Origin: Henriciella sp.
Lineage (GTDB): Bacteria > Pseudomonadota > Alphaproteobacteria > Caulobacterales > Hyphomonadaceae
Assembly: GCA_017642885.1 (NCBI GenBank)
Contig: JAEPOM010000014.1
Span: forward strand, 24,072 to 88,071
DNA: 64,000 bases
Direction: 5' to 3'
Position 1 is the first letter of the stretch; each line of letters opens with the position of its first letter. The notes beneath the pieces were generated by a model. It worked only from the letters and a program-made list of their open reading frames with translations, made no database searches and was not told the origin of the DNA. A program made the position numbers and the translations under genes. Below, piece by piece: positions 43,664 through 53,633 of the stretch.

Positions 43664-45013
43664 TCAGTCTTCAACGTCCTCAGCGCCGCTAAACAAGCTC
43701 ACCTGATGAGTGTGCAGTACCGCTAAGCGCGGGTCGATGACTTGTTCTGCCTGGTGCAGAATGGCGTACTGTTCCGGCGGTGTTTCCGGGTAACTATCCG
43801 CCAGGTGATCTGCGGCGACTTTGATGTCGTTGGAGAGGCCAACGGTCTTTTGCACGACGCTCGGAATGTTGCCGATTTTCAGAACAAAGAGCAGGCCCAC
43901 GATCCCGATGGCGAACTTGCGGGATGCGTGCGAACTGCGCGCTATCGCGATCAGGGTCAGGGTGAACACAGCGATCCAGAAGAAGGTGCCGAAGCTGATA
44001 TACCGGCTGACAAAGGCCTGCTTCACGCCAAAGACTTCCCACCGTCCAAACGCCGTGAGCAAGCCGGCCCCGAACGAGTAGGCGGCGAGCGCGAGAAACG
44101 GCGCTGTGCCCTTCAATAACGTGTCTTTTGCAACGCCGCGCAGTGTCCAGAGGGACCATGAAAGAAGGCCGCAGCCGATAAAGAATGAGACCACCGAACT
44201 GTCCCGTGCGAACCGTACTACCGGCGAAGCGACGAAATTGATGGCATAGTGCACCAAGCCGACGATCGCTGTCGGGTCTGTCAGGCTTGGTGTGCTCTCG
44301 ACGGCGTAGGCTGCAGATGAGTCCGTTAAAGCGAGAGAAAAGTGCCACAATAACAGCGCGGTAAAGAGCGTCCATAGCGCTAGACACGCGACCCCCTGGC
44401 GAGACTTCAGCGCTCCATAAATGACCATCAACCCGAATCCAATTGGAATGAGCGCCCACCCGGTTCCAAAAGCGTAGATCGAACACGCAGCGGCGATCGC
44501 AGCGTAGGCAGTGTTGAGCAGGGTCGGCGGTCCAGCGCTCAACCGCTCAACTGCCCACAGCGCGCCTGCAATATTGATGAAGACTGCGACCTGCCAGCCC
44601 CAAAGCCAGTTTGCCGCCTGATCCAGTGAGAACAGAAAGAACGCTGCGAGCCCGAATACGTAAGGTGTCATCCGACCCGCATCGAACACGAGGAGGCTGC
44701 GATCGAGGAGACGCGCCAATGCGACAAAACCCAATCCGGCGACGAGTAAACTGGCCAGGCTTTCCGCCCAATGGCCCATGCCGGTCACCTCGGTGAGCGC
44801 CAGCTGCAGGACATAACCGGAGGCGTGCCAATGATTGCCATGCAGCGCGAACAGGTCGGAAAAGCCGAGCGTCCCGTCCTGTAGCTTCGCAAAATAGGGG
44901 ACAATATCCCAATGATCATGAAACGGCGCGCGGTAGTAATAGATCAGGCTGAAAATCAGCGTCACGGCGAAAATCACCGTGACCGGGCCCCATTTGAGAA
45001 ATTTATTCGTCAT
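43664..45013 (-). CDS. polytopic membrane protein, possible GtrC-like glycosyltransferase
   Basis: A 449-residue membrane protein with about ten helices. A periplasmic loop after the first helix holds an acidic-aromatic motif YYYRAPFHDHWDIVPYFAKL, the kind of loop used as the active site in GT-C enzymes. The family is not recognised by name. It lies upstream of the GT2-GtrA pair on the same strand, the place of the specific transferase in gtrABC clusters, so a role in decorating surface glycans is plausible. Confidence 0.65.
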   Translation of the reverse strand: MTNKFLKWGPVTVIFAVTLIFSLIYYYRAPFHDHWDIVPYFAKLQDGTLGFSDLFALHGNHWHASGYVLQLALTEVTGMGHWAESLASLLVAGLGFVALARLLDRSLLVFDAGRMTPYVFGLAAFFLFSLDQAANWLWGWQVAVFINIAGALWAVERLSAGPPTLLNTAYAAIAAACSIYAFGTGWALIPIGFGLMVIYGALKSRQGVACLALWTLFTALLLWHFSLALTDSSAAYAVESTPSLTDPTAIVGLVHYAINFVASPVVRFARDSSVVSFFIGCGLLSWSLWTLRGVAKDTLLKGTAPFLALAAYSFGAGLLTAFGRWEVFGVKQAFVSRYISFGTFFWIAVFTLTLIAIARSSHASRKFAIGIVGLLFVLKIGNIPSVVQKTVGLSNDIKVAADHLADSYPETPPEQYAILHQAEQVIDPRLAVLHTHQVSLFSGAEDVED

Positions 45014-45225
45014 GGTCGCGATGGATCCCGGTCATAAAGGCGCCGACCTTTGCGTATAGAGGGGTCAGAGCACGTCGAGCAAGGCTGATTTGATAGCTGA
45101 GTGTGCGCCGCAAACGTTACAGTAATCAGCTCAAGTGTATTACTTTGTGCTTCTGTCTGGGGTTAAACCCATTTTGGACCGGGCCTTGCAGGGTTGGAAT
45201 GTTCGGTTCGCAAGTAGATTTCTTT

Positions 45226-46983
45226 ATGATCAGATCGCTTTTTCTCTTTGCGTGTATCGCAGCTTTTGGCTTGGTCTTCGGGTCGGCTGAGGCACAACAA
45301 ATCGACAGCGAAAGTGCGGGCGCTGATCTGTTGACGGATTTGCGCAATGAACTGCGCCTATCTGATCCGCCCCAAACCTTGTTTGAAGCCCGCAGGGCGG
45401 CCCGCCGCGCCGCACAAAAAGGCGAGAATTACCTGAACTCTCGCGGCTATTTCGCGCCGGATATTTCATACGCCGTCGCACCGGGCGAGCCGCCAGAGGT
45501 CAACCTGCGCATCGAACCGGGGCCGCGGTTCACGTTTGCGAGTGTTTCAGTCGACACTGGCGTGACGCCTCTCTCCCGCGCTGGGCAGGAGGCGATAGCT
45601 TCCATCAGCATTAGCCAGCCGGGTGACATGGCGGTGCCCAAACAGATTATTGCCGAGGAAGCTGGTCTAATCGCGGCCCTGAAGGCTGTGGGTTATGCGG
45701 ATGCTAAGGCACTCGAGCGATCGGTAATTGGCGACCGCGAGGCGGGAACGCTTGAGCTCACCTATCGGATTGATCCGGGGCCACGCATTCAATTGGGTGA
45801 AATTGTCTACGATTCCAGAACGCGGATACGGCGAACGTTTCTCGATCGGCTAAGCCCATTCCGCGAGGGTGAGTTCTATACGCCTCAGGGATTCGCGACC
45901 TTCAATCGGCGGCTCAATGCGACCCGAAATTTCAGCTTCGTGTCAGTGCAGCTGTCGCCGGACAGCGTTGCAACGGGTGAAGATGGTGTCGTGATCCGCA
46001 ATGTCATCGTTCAGCTCGAAGACCGTGATCGCTATACTCTGAGCGCCGGTGCAAGCTTTTCCAGTAGCGAAGGCCCGGGTCTGACCACTGGTCTCATCCG
46101 GCGCAACGCAACGCGTCGCGGCGATACGTTGTCGGCGACCATGACGCTTGCCACGCTAGAACGGACGCTGAATGTGGATTGGAGAGTTCCCAACATTACC
46201 GCGTTCGACCGCACGCTGGTGCTGTCGGCGGAAGTGGGTCGCGAGGAAACAGACGCATTTGATCGTGAGGCGGCGACTTTTACGGGCGCTTTCGAGGTGC
46301 GTGCATCGGATCATCTGACCTACGCGGTGGGAGTTGGCAGTGAATTTACCCGCGAAGAAGATTCATTTGAGCAACGCGATCAACAGGTCCTGAGCACGTC
46401 CTTGGGAGTGCGGCTCGACTATGCCGATGACCCGCTGGACGCGACCAAAGGATGGCGTGTCGACACACGAGTCGAACCTGGTCTGGTCGTCGGCGACCGC
46501 CAGGCGCAATATGTATCGGTCAACGGCCAGATCAGCGCTTATCAGGCGCTGGATGCGAATAGCCGAATAGTTGCGGCGACGCGTATCCGAAGCGGCTTCG
46601 TGTTTGGCGCGTCGCTGTCTGACTTGCCGGTCAGTCGCCGTTTCTTCGCAGGCGGCGGTGGCAGTGCCCGCGGTTTTGAATACCAGTCGGTTGGGCCAGA
46701 GGGCGTGGACGAATCGCCCACAGGCGGGCGAGGATTACTCGAAGTGTCCAGCGAATTGCGGTGGCGGCGCGATGGACCACTCGGTTTCGTAGCCTTCCTG
46801 GACGGGGCGACCGTGAGTGCGGACCAGGGCGTTCAACTCGACGAAGTGAGATCCTCTGCGGGCGTTGGTGTGCGATATGACACGCTGGTCGGTCCGATCC
46901 GATTTGATGTCGCCACCCCTATCAACCCGCGAGACGGGGAAGACCCTCTGCAGTTCTATGTCAGTATTGGTCAGGCGTTCTGA
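45226..46983 (+). CDS. tamA: outer-membrane translocation protein TamA
   Basis: A 585-residue Omp85-family protein. A signal peptide (LFLFACIAAFGLVFGSAEAQ) is followed by POTRA domains (LRIEPGPRFTFASVSVDTGV, LTYRIDPGPRIQLGEIVYDS) and a 16-strand beta-barrel with SRRFFAGGGGSARGFEYQSV, the loop-6 RGF motif, and a terminal FDVATPINPR...FYVSIGQAF. With TamB it helps insert or move outer-membrane material. ATG 45226 is chosen for the signal peptide; a 27-base longer start is possible. It overlaps tamB by one base. Confidence 0.92.
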   Translation: MIRSLFLFACIAAFGLVFGSAEAQQIDSESAGADLLTDLRNELRLSDPPQTLFEARRAARRAAQKGENYLNSRGYFAPDISYAVAPGEPPEVNLRIEPGPRFTFASVSVDTGVTPLSRAGQEAIASISISQPGDMAVPKQIIAEEAGLIAALKAVGYADAKALERSVIGDREAGTLELTYRIDPGPRIQLGEIVYDSRTRIRRTFLDRLSPFREGEFYTPQGFATFNRRLNATRNFSFVSVQLSPDSVATGEDGVVIRNVIVQLEDRDRYTLSAGASFSSSEGPGLTTGLIRRNATRRGDTLSATMTLATLERTLNVDWRVPNITAFDRTLVLSAEVGREETDAFDREAATFTGAFEVRASDHLTYAVGVGSEFTREEDSFEQRDQQVLSTSLGVRLDYADDPLDATKGWRVDTRVEPGLVVGDRQAQYVSVNGQISAYQALDANSRIVAATRIRSGFVFGASLSDLPVSRRFFAGGGGSARGFEYQSVGPEGVDESPTGGRGLLEVSSELRWRRDGPLGFVAFLDGATVSADQGVQLDEVRSSAGVGVRYDTLVGPIRFDVATPINPRDGEDPLQFYVSIGQAF

Positions 46984-49900
46984 TGATCGCGCGCCTGTCT
47001 TCCGCCCCGATCTGGGTGCGCGCGGCGATGAGCGTCGCGGTGGCGATTCTGATCTTGTTGCTGGTCCTGCGCCTGTTCGCGATGACGCCCATGGCAAGGG
47101 GCATGGTGGAGTCGCGGCTCGAGGCGATGACCATCCGGGGTCAAACGGTTGAAGTGGACGGCCTCAAAGGTGACGTACTGGGTCGGATGACGGTGGACCG
47201 GCTGACGGTTCGCGACGCGTCCGGGGTCTGGGTCGAGGCATCGGACGCGGAACTTGAATGGTCGCCACTCTCCGCTTTGTTTGGGCATCTGAAAATCAAA
47301 CGGGTTATCATTGACGAGATCGCTGTTTCGCGTCGCTCTGAACTGGCCCCGGCTTCTTCGCGACCGCAGACCTCAAGCAGTTTCTTCAAGCGCTACGAGA
47401 TCGCCAATCTCGGAGTTGCAAACCTTGCAATCTCGGAAGGCGTTGCAGGCCCGCTACAGTCTTACATCCTGGAGGCGCAGCTCGATGCGAGACCACAGCG
47501 TGGGACCGTATCCCTCAAAGTCTTGCCGGTCGACCATCGAGGCGACGAAGTTTTGGCCGACTTGGAATGGGGCGGCGCGGTTCCGTTACGAGGGCACGTA
47601 ACCCTTTCGGGCGAGCCTTCGGGATTGGTCGCGACCTTGTTGCAAGTCGCAGACGGCCAAACTGTCTCTGCCGAACTGGACGCTTCCGGGTCTCTGGACC
47701 GCTGGCAACTGACCGCCAATGGCGCCGTTGGTGGCATCTCTGTCCTCAAGCTAGAAGGTGAAATGCGGGACCAGGTTCGTTCGCTGAGTGGTCGGGTCGC
47801 GTTGGACACGCTCGGCGCTTTGCAGCCGCTGCAACGACGCCTGGGCAACGAGATCGTGTTCGCATCAAAACTAGACGAACTTGGCCGACTCTCGGTTCAG
47901 GCTGAAGCGGATAACGCGATGTTCGATCTCGCCGGAACCCTGGCCGACGGCCCTCTTATTGAAGACCTTCGCTTGGACCTATCAGATCTGAACATGATTG
48001 AACTTACAGGACAGTCCGAACTGGAGCTCAGTTCACTCAACGCGACCGGCGTTCTCGATCTCGCTCCAAACGCGCGCCGATTTGACGGTCGCATATTCAG
48101 CCCGAGCGTTCGCTTTGGAGCCTATTCAGCCACAGAGGTCAGCAGCACCGGGCAGCACGAATATCGAGAAGGCGCCCTTCTGATCGATCACGTCTTAACC
48201 GTGTCAGCACTGTCCGGTCTGCCAGACGCAATCTCTGATCTGATTGCGGGACCGCTAGACGTTTCCTCCGCAGCAACGGTGCATTTCAAAGATCGAACGG
48301 CTGAAATTTCCTCGCTCACGTTTAGCGCTGCCAGAGTGCAGGGCGAGGCGACGGGAGAGATTTCCATGCCTGGTCCGGTCGACCTATCAGGTGATTTACG
48401 ACTCCGCGGTATTGCACCTGTTCGCCAGTTTGACGGTGATTGGACCTATCGTGGAGACTCTCCAGGGACCGCAACGCTCCGCTTAACGGGCATGGCAGCT
48501 CTCGACACGGCGCGATCGGAGTTGGCGCAAATTCTTGGCAATTTCGCACAGATTGATCTGACCGTTCAGCAAGAGCGCGGTGGTGTGATCCTTGAGTCCG
48601 GGTCGATCCGAAGCGGTGATGTCCAGCTCCGCGCTGCGGGTGCGATGCGCGATGGCGCCCTCGATTTCGACGGGCGTTTCACATCGCCGTCTCTGACGTT
48701 GGACGCGGCTCGGATTGAGTCTTTAGACGTGACGGTGAAACTTTCAGGAACTGTGGCCGCACCCATCGCAGATCTGAGCCTCGAGTCCGAACAGCTCGTT
48801 CTGTTCGGGCAGGAGCTTGAGGTTGCGACACTCGAGGGCAGGATCTCTTTGGACGACGGATGGGGGTTCGACCTCGCGTCTTCCGCCACCTTGATGGATG
48901 CGGCTTTGAACACATCGGCTAGCGGAAAGTACCGCGATGGCGTGATCCAGCTCCGTGAAATGCGCGCAGATTGGGATGAGTTGACGGCTGTAGGAGACGG
49001 AGAGCTTGTCGTTGCGGCGCCCGCTCGCTCGGAGTTCTCGCTGGATCTGCAAGGAACCGCCCCCATTGTCGGTGACGTAACCGGGTTGGCGACCTACTCC
49101 AATGAGGTGTTGGGCGCCGAGGTGGCGGTTCGCAGTTTTGCGCTCGGCCCGATGGACGTCAGCGAAGGGAAGGCTCAGCTATCAGGCGCCTGGCCGCGTT
49201 TCGAAGGCACGCTTGAATATGGCGGAGACGTGCTTTTTCTCAGCGAAGACACGCCGGTATCCGGTCGCCATGGGTTGAAGCTCGATCTGGAACAGCGAAA
49301 CCTGCTCGTTGACGGAAGTGCGCTGATAGCCGGGCAGGAGCTCTCCGTCACCACTCCGGTAAATTTGGAGTTCGGAGCGCAACCAAGAGTATCGGGAATC
49401 CTCCGGGCGTTCGATGGAGATATCTCGTTTGAGATCCAGCCGGACGGCGCAGCGGTCTCTGACGTTTCGCTGACGGACATCTCGATGGCGAAGGTTGGGC
49501 CTTTGATCTTACGCCCTTCACTGCGCGGCGTCTTAAACGGATGGGTCGAGCTGAGCCTTCTGGACGACCAGGTCAACGGCGGCGCCCGAGGGACTGTTTC
49601 TGGCCTGGCGCGGGGCGGGCCGGATGCGCCCGTTGCCGAATTGAATCTCGAAGCGGAAATCGTTGGCAACGAGCTGGTCGGACATGTCCGAGCTGAAGAT
49701 GCGGATCAATCACTAGACCTACTCGCGTCACTCTCAGCGTCGCTCACACATGAGGGCACGCTATTTTCTATTCGACCAATGGTCGGCGCGCCGGTGCCTG
49801 CAAGCTTGAAAGGCGGCGGCCCGATCGCCCCCATATGGGCGCTGGTGGCCCCGCCAGACCTACGCCTGGAGGGAGATCTGTCGGTCGACATCAATAACGG

Positions 49901-51071
49901 GACCGGCGAACCGTTTCGATTTGAGGGGCCACTCGCTTTTGAAAACGGCGTGTTTGAAGATGGCTTCAGCGGATTGCATCTGAATACAATGACGGTGGAC
50001 GCTGTGCTGGTGCCGTCAGGAATTTCGGTTCAGCAAGCCAGTGCGTCCGGCATTCGCGGCGGCCGCGCGGAAGCATCCGGCGTTTACGATTTCGATGGCG
50101 ACGGATCTGTGGCGTTGCAGCTCAATCGACTGAGAGCCTTCAATCGCGCCGATGTGGATGCAACGGTCTCCGGCAGCGCTAACATTGATCGACGTAATCG
50201 CCGCACGCACATCAAGGGAAACCTCACGCTCGACGAAGCCCGCGCGAATCTGTCGAGCCTGCCAGGCGCGGGATATACGACAATGGATGTTGTGTTTACC
50301 GATCAACTGAACGGCGATGAGCTCGAAGCGCCTGTTCGCGAAGCGATCTCGCTCGAACTTGGGGTTTCGGCCTCCCGCCGGGTCTTTGTCATCGGTCCGT
50401 CGCTGGATACGGAATGGGGTGTAAATGCCCGAATAACCGGATCGCCCGGCCGCCCAAGTGTGATTGGCCGGGCCACGCTCGTCCGGGGTGAGGCCGACTT
50501 GCTTGGCCGGCGCTTCCGTCTCTCTGAAGGGCTCGTCCGATTCGTCGGCGACCCAACCGATACACAAATCGCCATAAGTGCTGAACGTGCCAGCAGTGAC
50601 ATCTCGGCATGGGTCGATGTGTCGGGCAGCATAACGGACCCGGCCATCTCGCTGCGCGCAGACCCGCCGCTGCCCGATGATGAAATCCTCGCGCGCGTCT
50701 TGTTCGGGCGGTCACCCGGAGAGCTTAGCCCTCTGCAAGCAGCGCAACTGGCCGGTGCGGCCGCGCAGTTGGCGGGCGGCGAGGCGTTTAACCTGCTGAA
50801 CGAGCTTGAGGCGTCAATCGGACTGGACCGGCTGGACTTCGGGTTTGACGATAGCGGTGCCGCCATACTCTCGACCGGGAAATACCTGGCGGACGATGTC
50901 TATCTGGAGCTCCAATCTGGCGGAACCGGTGCGCCGGGCGTTGCGCTTGAATGGACGCCGCTTCAAAATGTCGAGATTGATGCAGAGGTTGATCCTGAAC
51001 TCGGCCCGAAAGTCTCGGTCCAGTGGAAGCGAGACTTCGATGATCGCCCCGCAGAACCGGAGACGGAATGA
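46983..51071 (+). CDS. tamB: translocation and assembly module protein TamB
   Basis: A 1362-residue AsmA-like protein, one N-terminal membrane helix (AAMSVAVAILILLLVLRLFA) followed by a very long beta-groove region of repeated strands and the C-terminal DUF490 (about residues 1000-1362) with RRFRLSEGLVRFVGDPTDTQ, ADPPLPDDEILARVLFGRSP and SPLQAAQLAGAAAQLAGGEA. It spans the periplasm as a lipid-carrying bridge working with TamA. The start overlaps the tamA stop, so they are coupled. Confidence 0.96.
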   Translation: MIARLSSAPIWVRAAMSVAVAILILLLVLRLFAMTPMARGMVESRLEAMTIRGQTVEVDGLKGDVLGRMTVDRLTVRDASGVWVEASDAELEWSPLSALFGHLKIKRVIIDEIAVSRRSELAPASSRPQTSSSFFKRYEIANLGVANLAISEGVAGPLQSYILEAQLDARPQRGTVSLKVLPVDHRGDEVLADLEWGGAVPLRGHVTLSGEPSGLVATLLQVADGQTVSAELDASGSLDRWQLTANGAVGGISVLKLEGEMRDQVRSLSGRVALDTLGALQPLQRRLGNEIVFASKLDELGRLSVQAEADNAMFDLAGTLADGPLIEDLRLDLSDLNMIELTGQSELELSSLNATGVLDLAPNARRFDGRIFSPSVRFGAYSATEVSSTGQHEYREGALLIDHVLTVSALSGLPDAISDLIAGPLDVSSAATVHFKDRTAEISSLTFSAARVQGEATGEISMPGPVDLSGDLRLRGIAPVRQFDGDWTYRGDSPGTATLRLTGMAALDTARSELAQILGNFAQIDLTVQQERGGVILESGSIRSGDVQLRAAGAMRDGALDFDGRFTSPSLTLDAARIESLDVTVKLSGTVAAPIADLSLESEQLVLFGQELEVATLEGRISLDDGWGFDLASSATLMDAALNTSASGKYRDGVIQLREMRADWDELTAVGDGELVVAAPARSEFSLDLQGTAPIVGDVTGLATYSNEVLGAEVAVRSFALGPMDVSEGKAQLSGAWPRFEGTLEYGGDVLFLSEDTPVSGRHGLKLDLEQRNLLVDGSALIAGQELSVTTPVNLEFGAQPRVSGILRAFDGDISFEIQPDGAAVSDVSLTDISMAKVGPLILRPSLRGVLNGWVELSLLDDQVNGGARGTVSGLARGGPDAPVAELNLEAEIVGNELVGHVRAEDADQSLDLLASLSASLTHEGTLFSIRPMVGAPVPASLKGGGPIAPIWALVAPPDLRLEGDLSVDINNGTGEPFRFEGPLAFENGVFEDGFSGLHLNTMTVDAVLVPSGISVQQASASGIRGGRAEASGVYDFDGDGSVALQLNRLRAFNRADVDATVSGSANIDRRNRRTHIKGNLTLDEARANLSSLPGAGYTTMDVVFTDQLNGDELEAPVREAISLELGVSASRRVFVIGPSLDTEWGVNARITGSPGRPSVIGRATLVRGEADLLGRRFRLSEGLVRFVGDPTDTQIAISAERASSDISAWVDVSGSITDPAISLRADPPLPDDEILARVLFGRSPGELSPLQAAQLAGAAAQLAGGEAFNLLNELEASIGLDRLDFGFDDSGAAILSTGKYLADDVYLELQSGGTGAPGVALEWTPLQNVEIDAEVDPELGPKVSVQWKRDFDDRPAEPETE

Positions 51072-51164
51072 TGCGCATGTCTGAAACGGCTGTGCTAGAA
51101 GTCAGAAAACGTTCGGTTGGCTGCGCTGATGGCTACGAGTACATTCGATTCGCGGAGGGATAAA

Positions 51165-52151
51165 TTGTCAGACCCACAAGAAAACCCACTGATCATCGGG
51201 TTTGCCGTCGGCAGCGATGATAAAGTCCGCGAGTTGACCTGGCGGGACGTTTCTACGGACGCTGCAAAACACGCGGATGAGCGTCGTTGGTTTCACCTGG
51301 ACCGACTGGCCGCAGGAACACGGAGCTGGCTCGAAAACGCTGCCGGCCTGGACCCTGGCGTGGTCGGCATCCTGTTGCAGGAAGACACCCGGCCGAGGGC
51401 GGCGAGATATGGCGACGGCATTTTGCTCAACCTCCGCGGGGCTAATCTGAACCCCGGGGCGAAACCGACAGACATGATTTCGATCCGGATCTGGGCGACG
51501 GATGATCTGGTGATTACGACGCGGGCGCATCCCATTCGCGCTATAGACGATCTGGCAGACGCCTACGGAGCAGGGTCACCGCCGGCTACGCATGGCGACC
51601 TTGTAACCTTCATCGCCGACCGGCTGACATTTCGCCTGGAGCCTATCGTGGCCAGTCTGGAAGACGAAGCGGATCAGTTAGAGGAAGATTGGCTCGACCA
51701 AAATACGCCCGCACCGAAGCTAAAACTTGCGAATTTCCGGAGAGCGGCGCTGTCACTGCGCCGTTATATCGCCCCCCAGAAAGAGGCTCTGTCGGCATTG
51801 GTGCGGGAAGCTGGTCCGTTCTTGAGTGAGAGCGCAAAACTGCGCCTGCGCGACGTTCAGGACGTGACGACGCGCCTTGCCGAAGATCTGGACCTGGCGC
51901 GTGAGCGCGCTGTGGTGATCCAGGAGCAGATTGTTGAACAGCGCGGAGAGGCAATGAATCAACGCCTGTTTGTGCTCGCGATTATTTCGGCAATTTTTCT
52001 CCCGCTGGGCTTTTTCACCGGCCTGTTTGGCGTCAATATTGGCGGGATGCCGGGCGTTGATAGCCCGTTTGCATTCGCGCTCTTCTGTTTCGCGTTGGGG
52101 CTCGTGACCGCAGGGCTGCTCTACCTATTCCGGAAAGCCGACTGGTTATAA
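51165..52151 (+). CDS. CorA-superfamily transporter (ZntB-like)
   Basis: A 328-residue cation transporter. The large N-terminal cytoplasmic domain (ERRWFHLDRLAAGTRSWLEN, RIWATDDLVITTRAHPIRAI) is followed by a long helix and two membrane segments with the GxN motif in FTGLFGVNIGGMPG. ZntB proteins carry zinc, CorA proteins magnesium; the GVN/GGMPG loop favours ZntB. The start is read as TTG 51165 because GGAGG stands 6 bases upstream. It follows tamB by 93 bases. Confidence 0.88.
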   Translation: MSDPQENPLIIGFAVGSDDKVRELTWRDVSTDAAKHADERRWFHLDRLAAGTRSWLENAAGLDPGVVGILLQEDTRPRAARYGDGILLNLRGANLNPGAKPTDMISIRIWATDDLVITTRAHPIRAIDDLADAYGAGSPPATHGDLVTFIADRLTFRLEPIVASLEDEADQLEEDWLDQNTPAPKLKLANFRRAALSLRRYIAPQKEALSALVREAGPFLSESAKLRLRDVQDVTTRLAEDLDLARERAVVIQEQIVEQRGEAMNQRLFVLAIISAIFLPLGFFTGLFGVNIGGMPGVDSPFAFALFCFALGLVTAGLLYLFRKADWL

Positions 52152-52216
52152 GGCAGAGAAAAGGGGCCAGCCCCAAAGGACTGACCCCAACCGCCTCCCA
52201 TGCGGTCCCCCAGATT

Positions 52217-52348
52217 TTAAAGCATCGCGATTCCGAACACGGCGAGCATCGCGGCAGCGGCTGTCGCTGTTGAAACGCCAAGCACCAGCGGCATGCTTTC
52301 AGTTGTTCTGCCCTGGCGGGCATTGGTCTTTGTCAGTTCGGTCGACAT
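52217..52348 (-). CDS. 43-residue single-pass membrane peptide
   Basis: A small open frame with an excellent ribosome binding site (AAGGAGAGACACTCG before the ATG). The product begins MSTELTKTNARQGRTTESMP and continues with one hydrophobic helix (LVLGVSTATAAAAMLAVFGIAML) up to the stop. The charged N terminus and terminal helix fit a tail-anchored small membrane protein. It lies 56 bases after dps on the same strand. No known family. Confidence 0.65.
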   Translation of the reverse strand: MSTELTKTNARQGRTTESMPLVLGVSTATAAAAMLAVFGIAML

Positions 52349-52404
52349 CGAGTGTCTCTCCTTGTGTTTGTTCGTTTGTTCTTCGGATCAATCGTTCGGT
52401 TGGC

Positions 52405-52911
52405 CTATGAGGCCGCGAGCGCTTTCAGCATCCACGCAGCTTCTTCGTGTTCGCCGATGCGCGATGTTAGCAAGTCGGCGGTGTAGACGTCTTTGAGCTT
52501 CTCAGCGGCTTCGACAATTCCGCGCATTTCATCAGCGACCATCGAGTGGTCTTGCGCCAGCGTTTCGAGCATCTGGCCAACTGTTGGGAACTCGGATTGG
52601 TCTGCCACCTGGCTGTCATTGATGTATCCGGTCAGCCCCATCGGTGCGGGCTCTCCAAGGGTTCGAATGCGCTCGGCGAGCTTGTCCACCGCTTGGGAGA
52701 GGCTCCTATATTGGCGCTCCGTCAGTTCATGCACGCTGAGGAACATTGGCCCGGTGACATTCCAGTGAAAGCCCTGGGTCTTGTGATACAACACATAAGT
52801 CGAGGCCAGAACCTTCTCGAGCATGCCGGCAATCGCGGTGCGATTCTCAGCTGTCACATCGGTCTCGATGTTCAAAGTCTCGTTGCGGGTCATCAGTACA
52901 GTACTGGTCAT
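52405..52911 (-). CDS. dps: DNA-protecting ferritin-like protein Dps
   Basis: A 168-residue Dps. The ferroxidase residues have the family spacing 12-15-4: His49 (GFHWNVTG), His61, Asp76 and Glu80 (AVDKLAERI). It would store iron and shield DNA during stress. ATG with an AAGGAAA site. It lies downstream of a marR gene on the same strand with a 92-base gap, and a small membrane peptide follows. Confidence 0.96.
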   Translation of the reverse strand: MTSTVLMTRNETLNIETDVTAENRTAIAGMLEKVLASTYVLYHKTQGFHWNVTGPMFLSVHELTERQYRSLSQAVDKLAERIRTLGEPAPMGLTGYINDSQVADQSEFPTVGQMLETLAQDHSMVADEMRGIVEAAEKLKDVYTADLLTSRIGEHEEAAWMLKALAAS

Positions 52912-53003
52912 AGGTGTTTCCTTTCATTTGCCCGGCGCTCGACGCGTCAACGCGGAGCGCACAGGGATTGGGTTGAGGATGCGTCAGCCGCCGCGCGACG
53001 AAC

Positions 53004-53504
53004 TTATGTTCTTGCGGTCGGGGCTGTGGTCAGGACCGGTGATGCATCAATGTCATCGGCCCGCATCATCTGCGCGAGATCGCTCACGGCAGAGACGATG
53101 TCTGATCGGCGTTTCTCGGGGAGTGCGTCAAACGCATCCGTGAACGCCTCTTGTAAAAGAGGCGGCGCCGTTTTGAGGGTCTTTGAACCTGTCCGCGTGA
53201 GCATAGAATGCACAATGCGGCGGTCTTTCTGGCTGCGATAACGTTCCACCAATCCGCGCGCTTCCAGACGGTCCAGAATGGTTGTCACGGTCGGTTGGCT
53301 GAGACTTACATGCCGCGACAGAACACGCGTCGTGACCTCGCCGAGCTCATCGATGGCGCGAAGCACCACCAGTTGAGGCGATGACAAGCCCGTGTCCCGT
53401 GCAAGCCGTTTCGACTGAATGTCGATCGCACGAATGATCTGCCGGATTGAAACCAGCACACGATCGCTCTGCGATGAAAAACGGATGTCGGCTGTAGCCG
53501 CCAT
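53004..53504 (-). CDS. MarR family transcriptional regulator
   Basis: A 166-residue winged-helix regulator. The recognition region is LSRHVSLSQPTVTTILDRLEARGLVERY, followed by the wing SQKDRRIVHSMLTRTGSKTL. MarR proteins respond to small aromatic or oxidising signals. It is divergent from the MscS-type channel across 129 bases that contain an AT-rich, palindrome-like TTATAGCTCTAC stretch, and upstream of dps. Either neighbour may be its target. Confidence 0.92.
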   Translation of the reverse strand: MAATADIRFSSQSDRVLVSIRQIIRAIDIQSKRLARDTGLSSPQLVVLRAIDELGEVTTRVLSRHVSLSQPTVTTILDRLEARGLVERYRSQKDRRIVHSMLTRTGSKTLKTAPPLLQEAFTDAFDALPEKRRSDIVSAVSDLAQMMRADDIDASPVLTTAPTART

Positions 53505-53633
53505 AATTTCAATAGACCTCTTATCTTTCGTGTTCTAAACATTATAGCTCTACACAGATTTGTCAAGGCTTCGCTGGAAATTCGATGCGGCATGTCTACA
53601 GTCACCCTTTGATGGGTCCGGAGAATCAACACG

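Noticed and set aside
52152..52216. GGGGCCAG...CTGACCCC inverted repeat after the ZntB-like gene as terminator
   Set aside because: One mismatch in the stem and no T run on either side; too weak to call.
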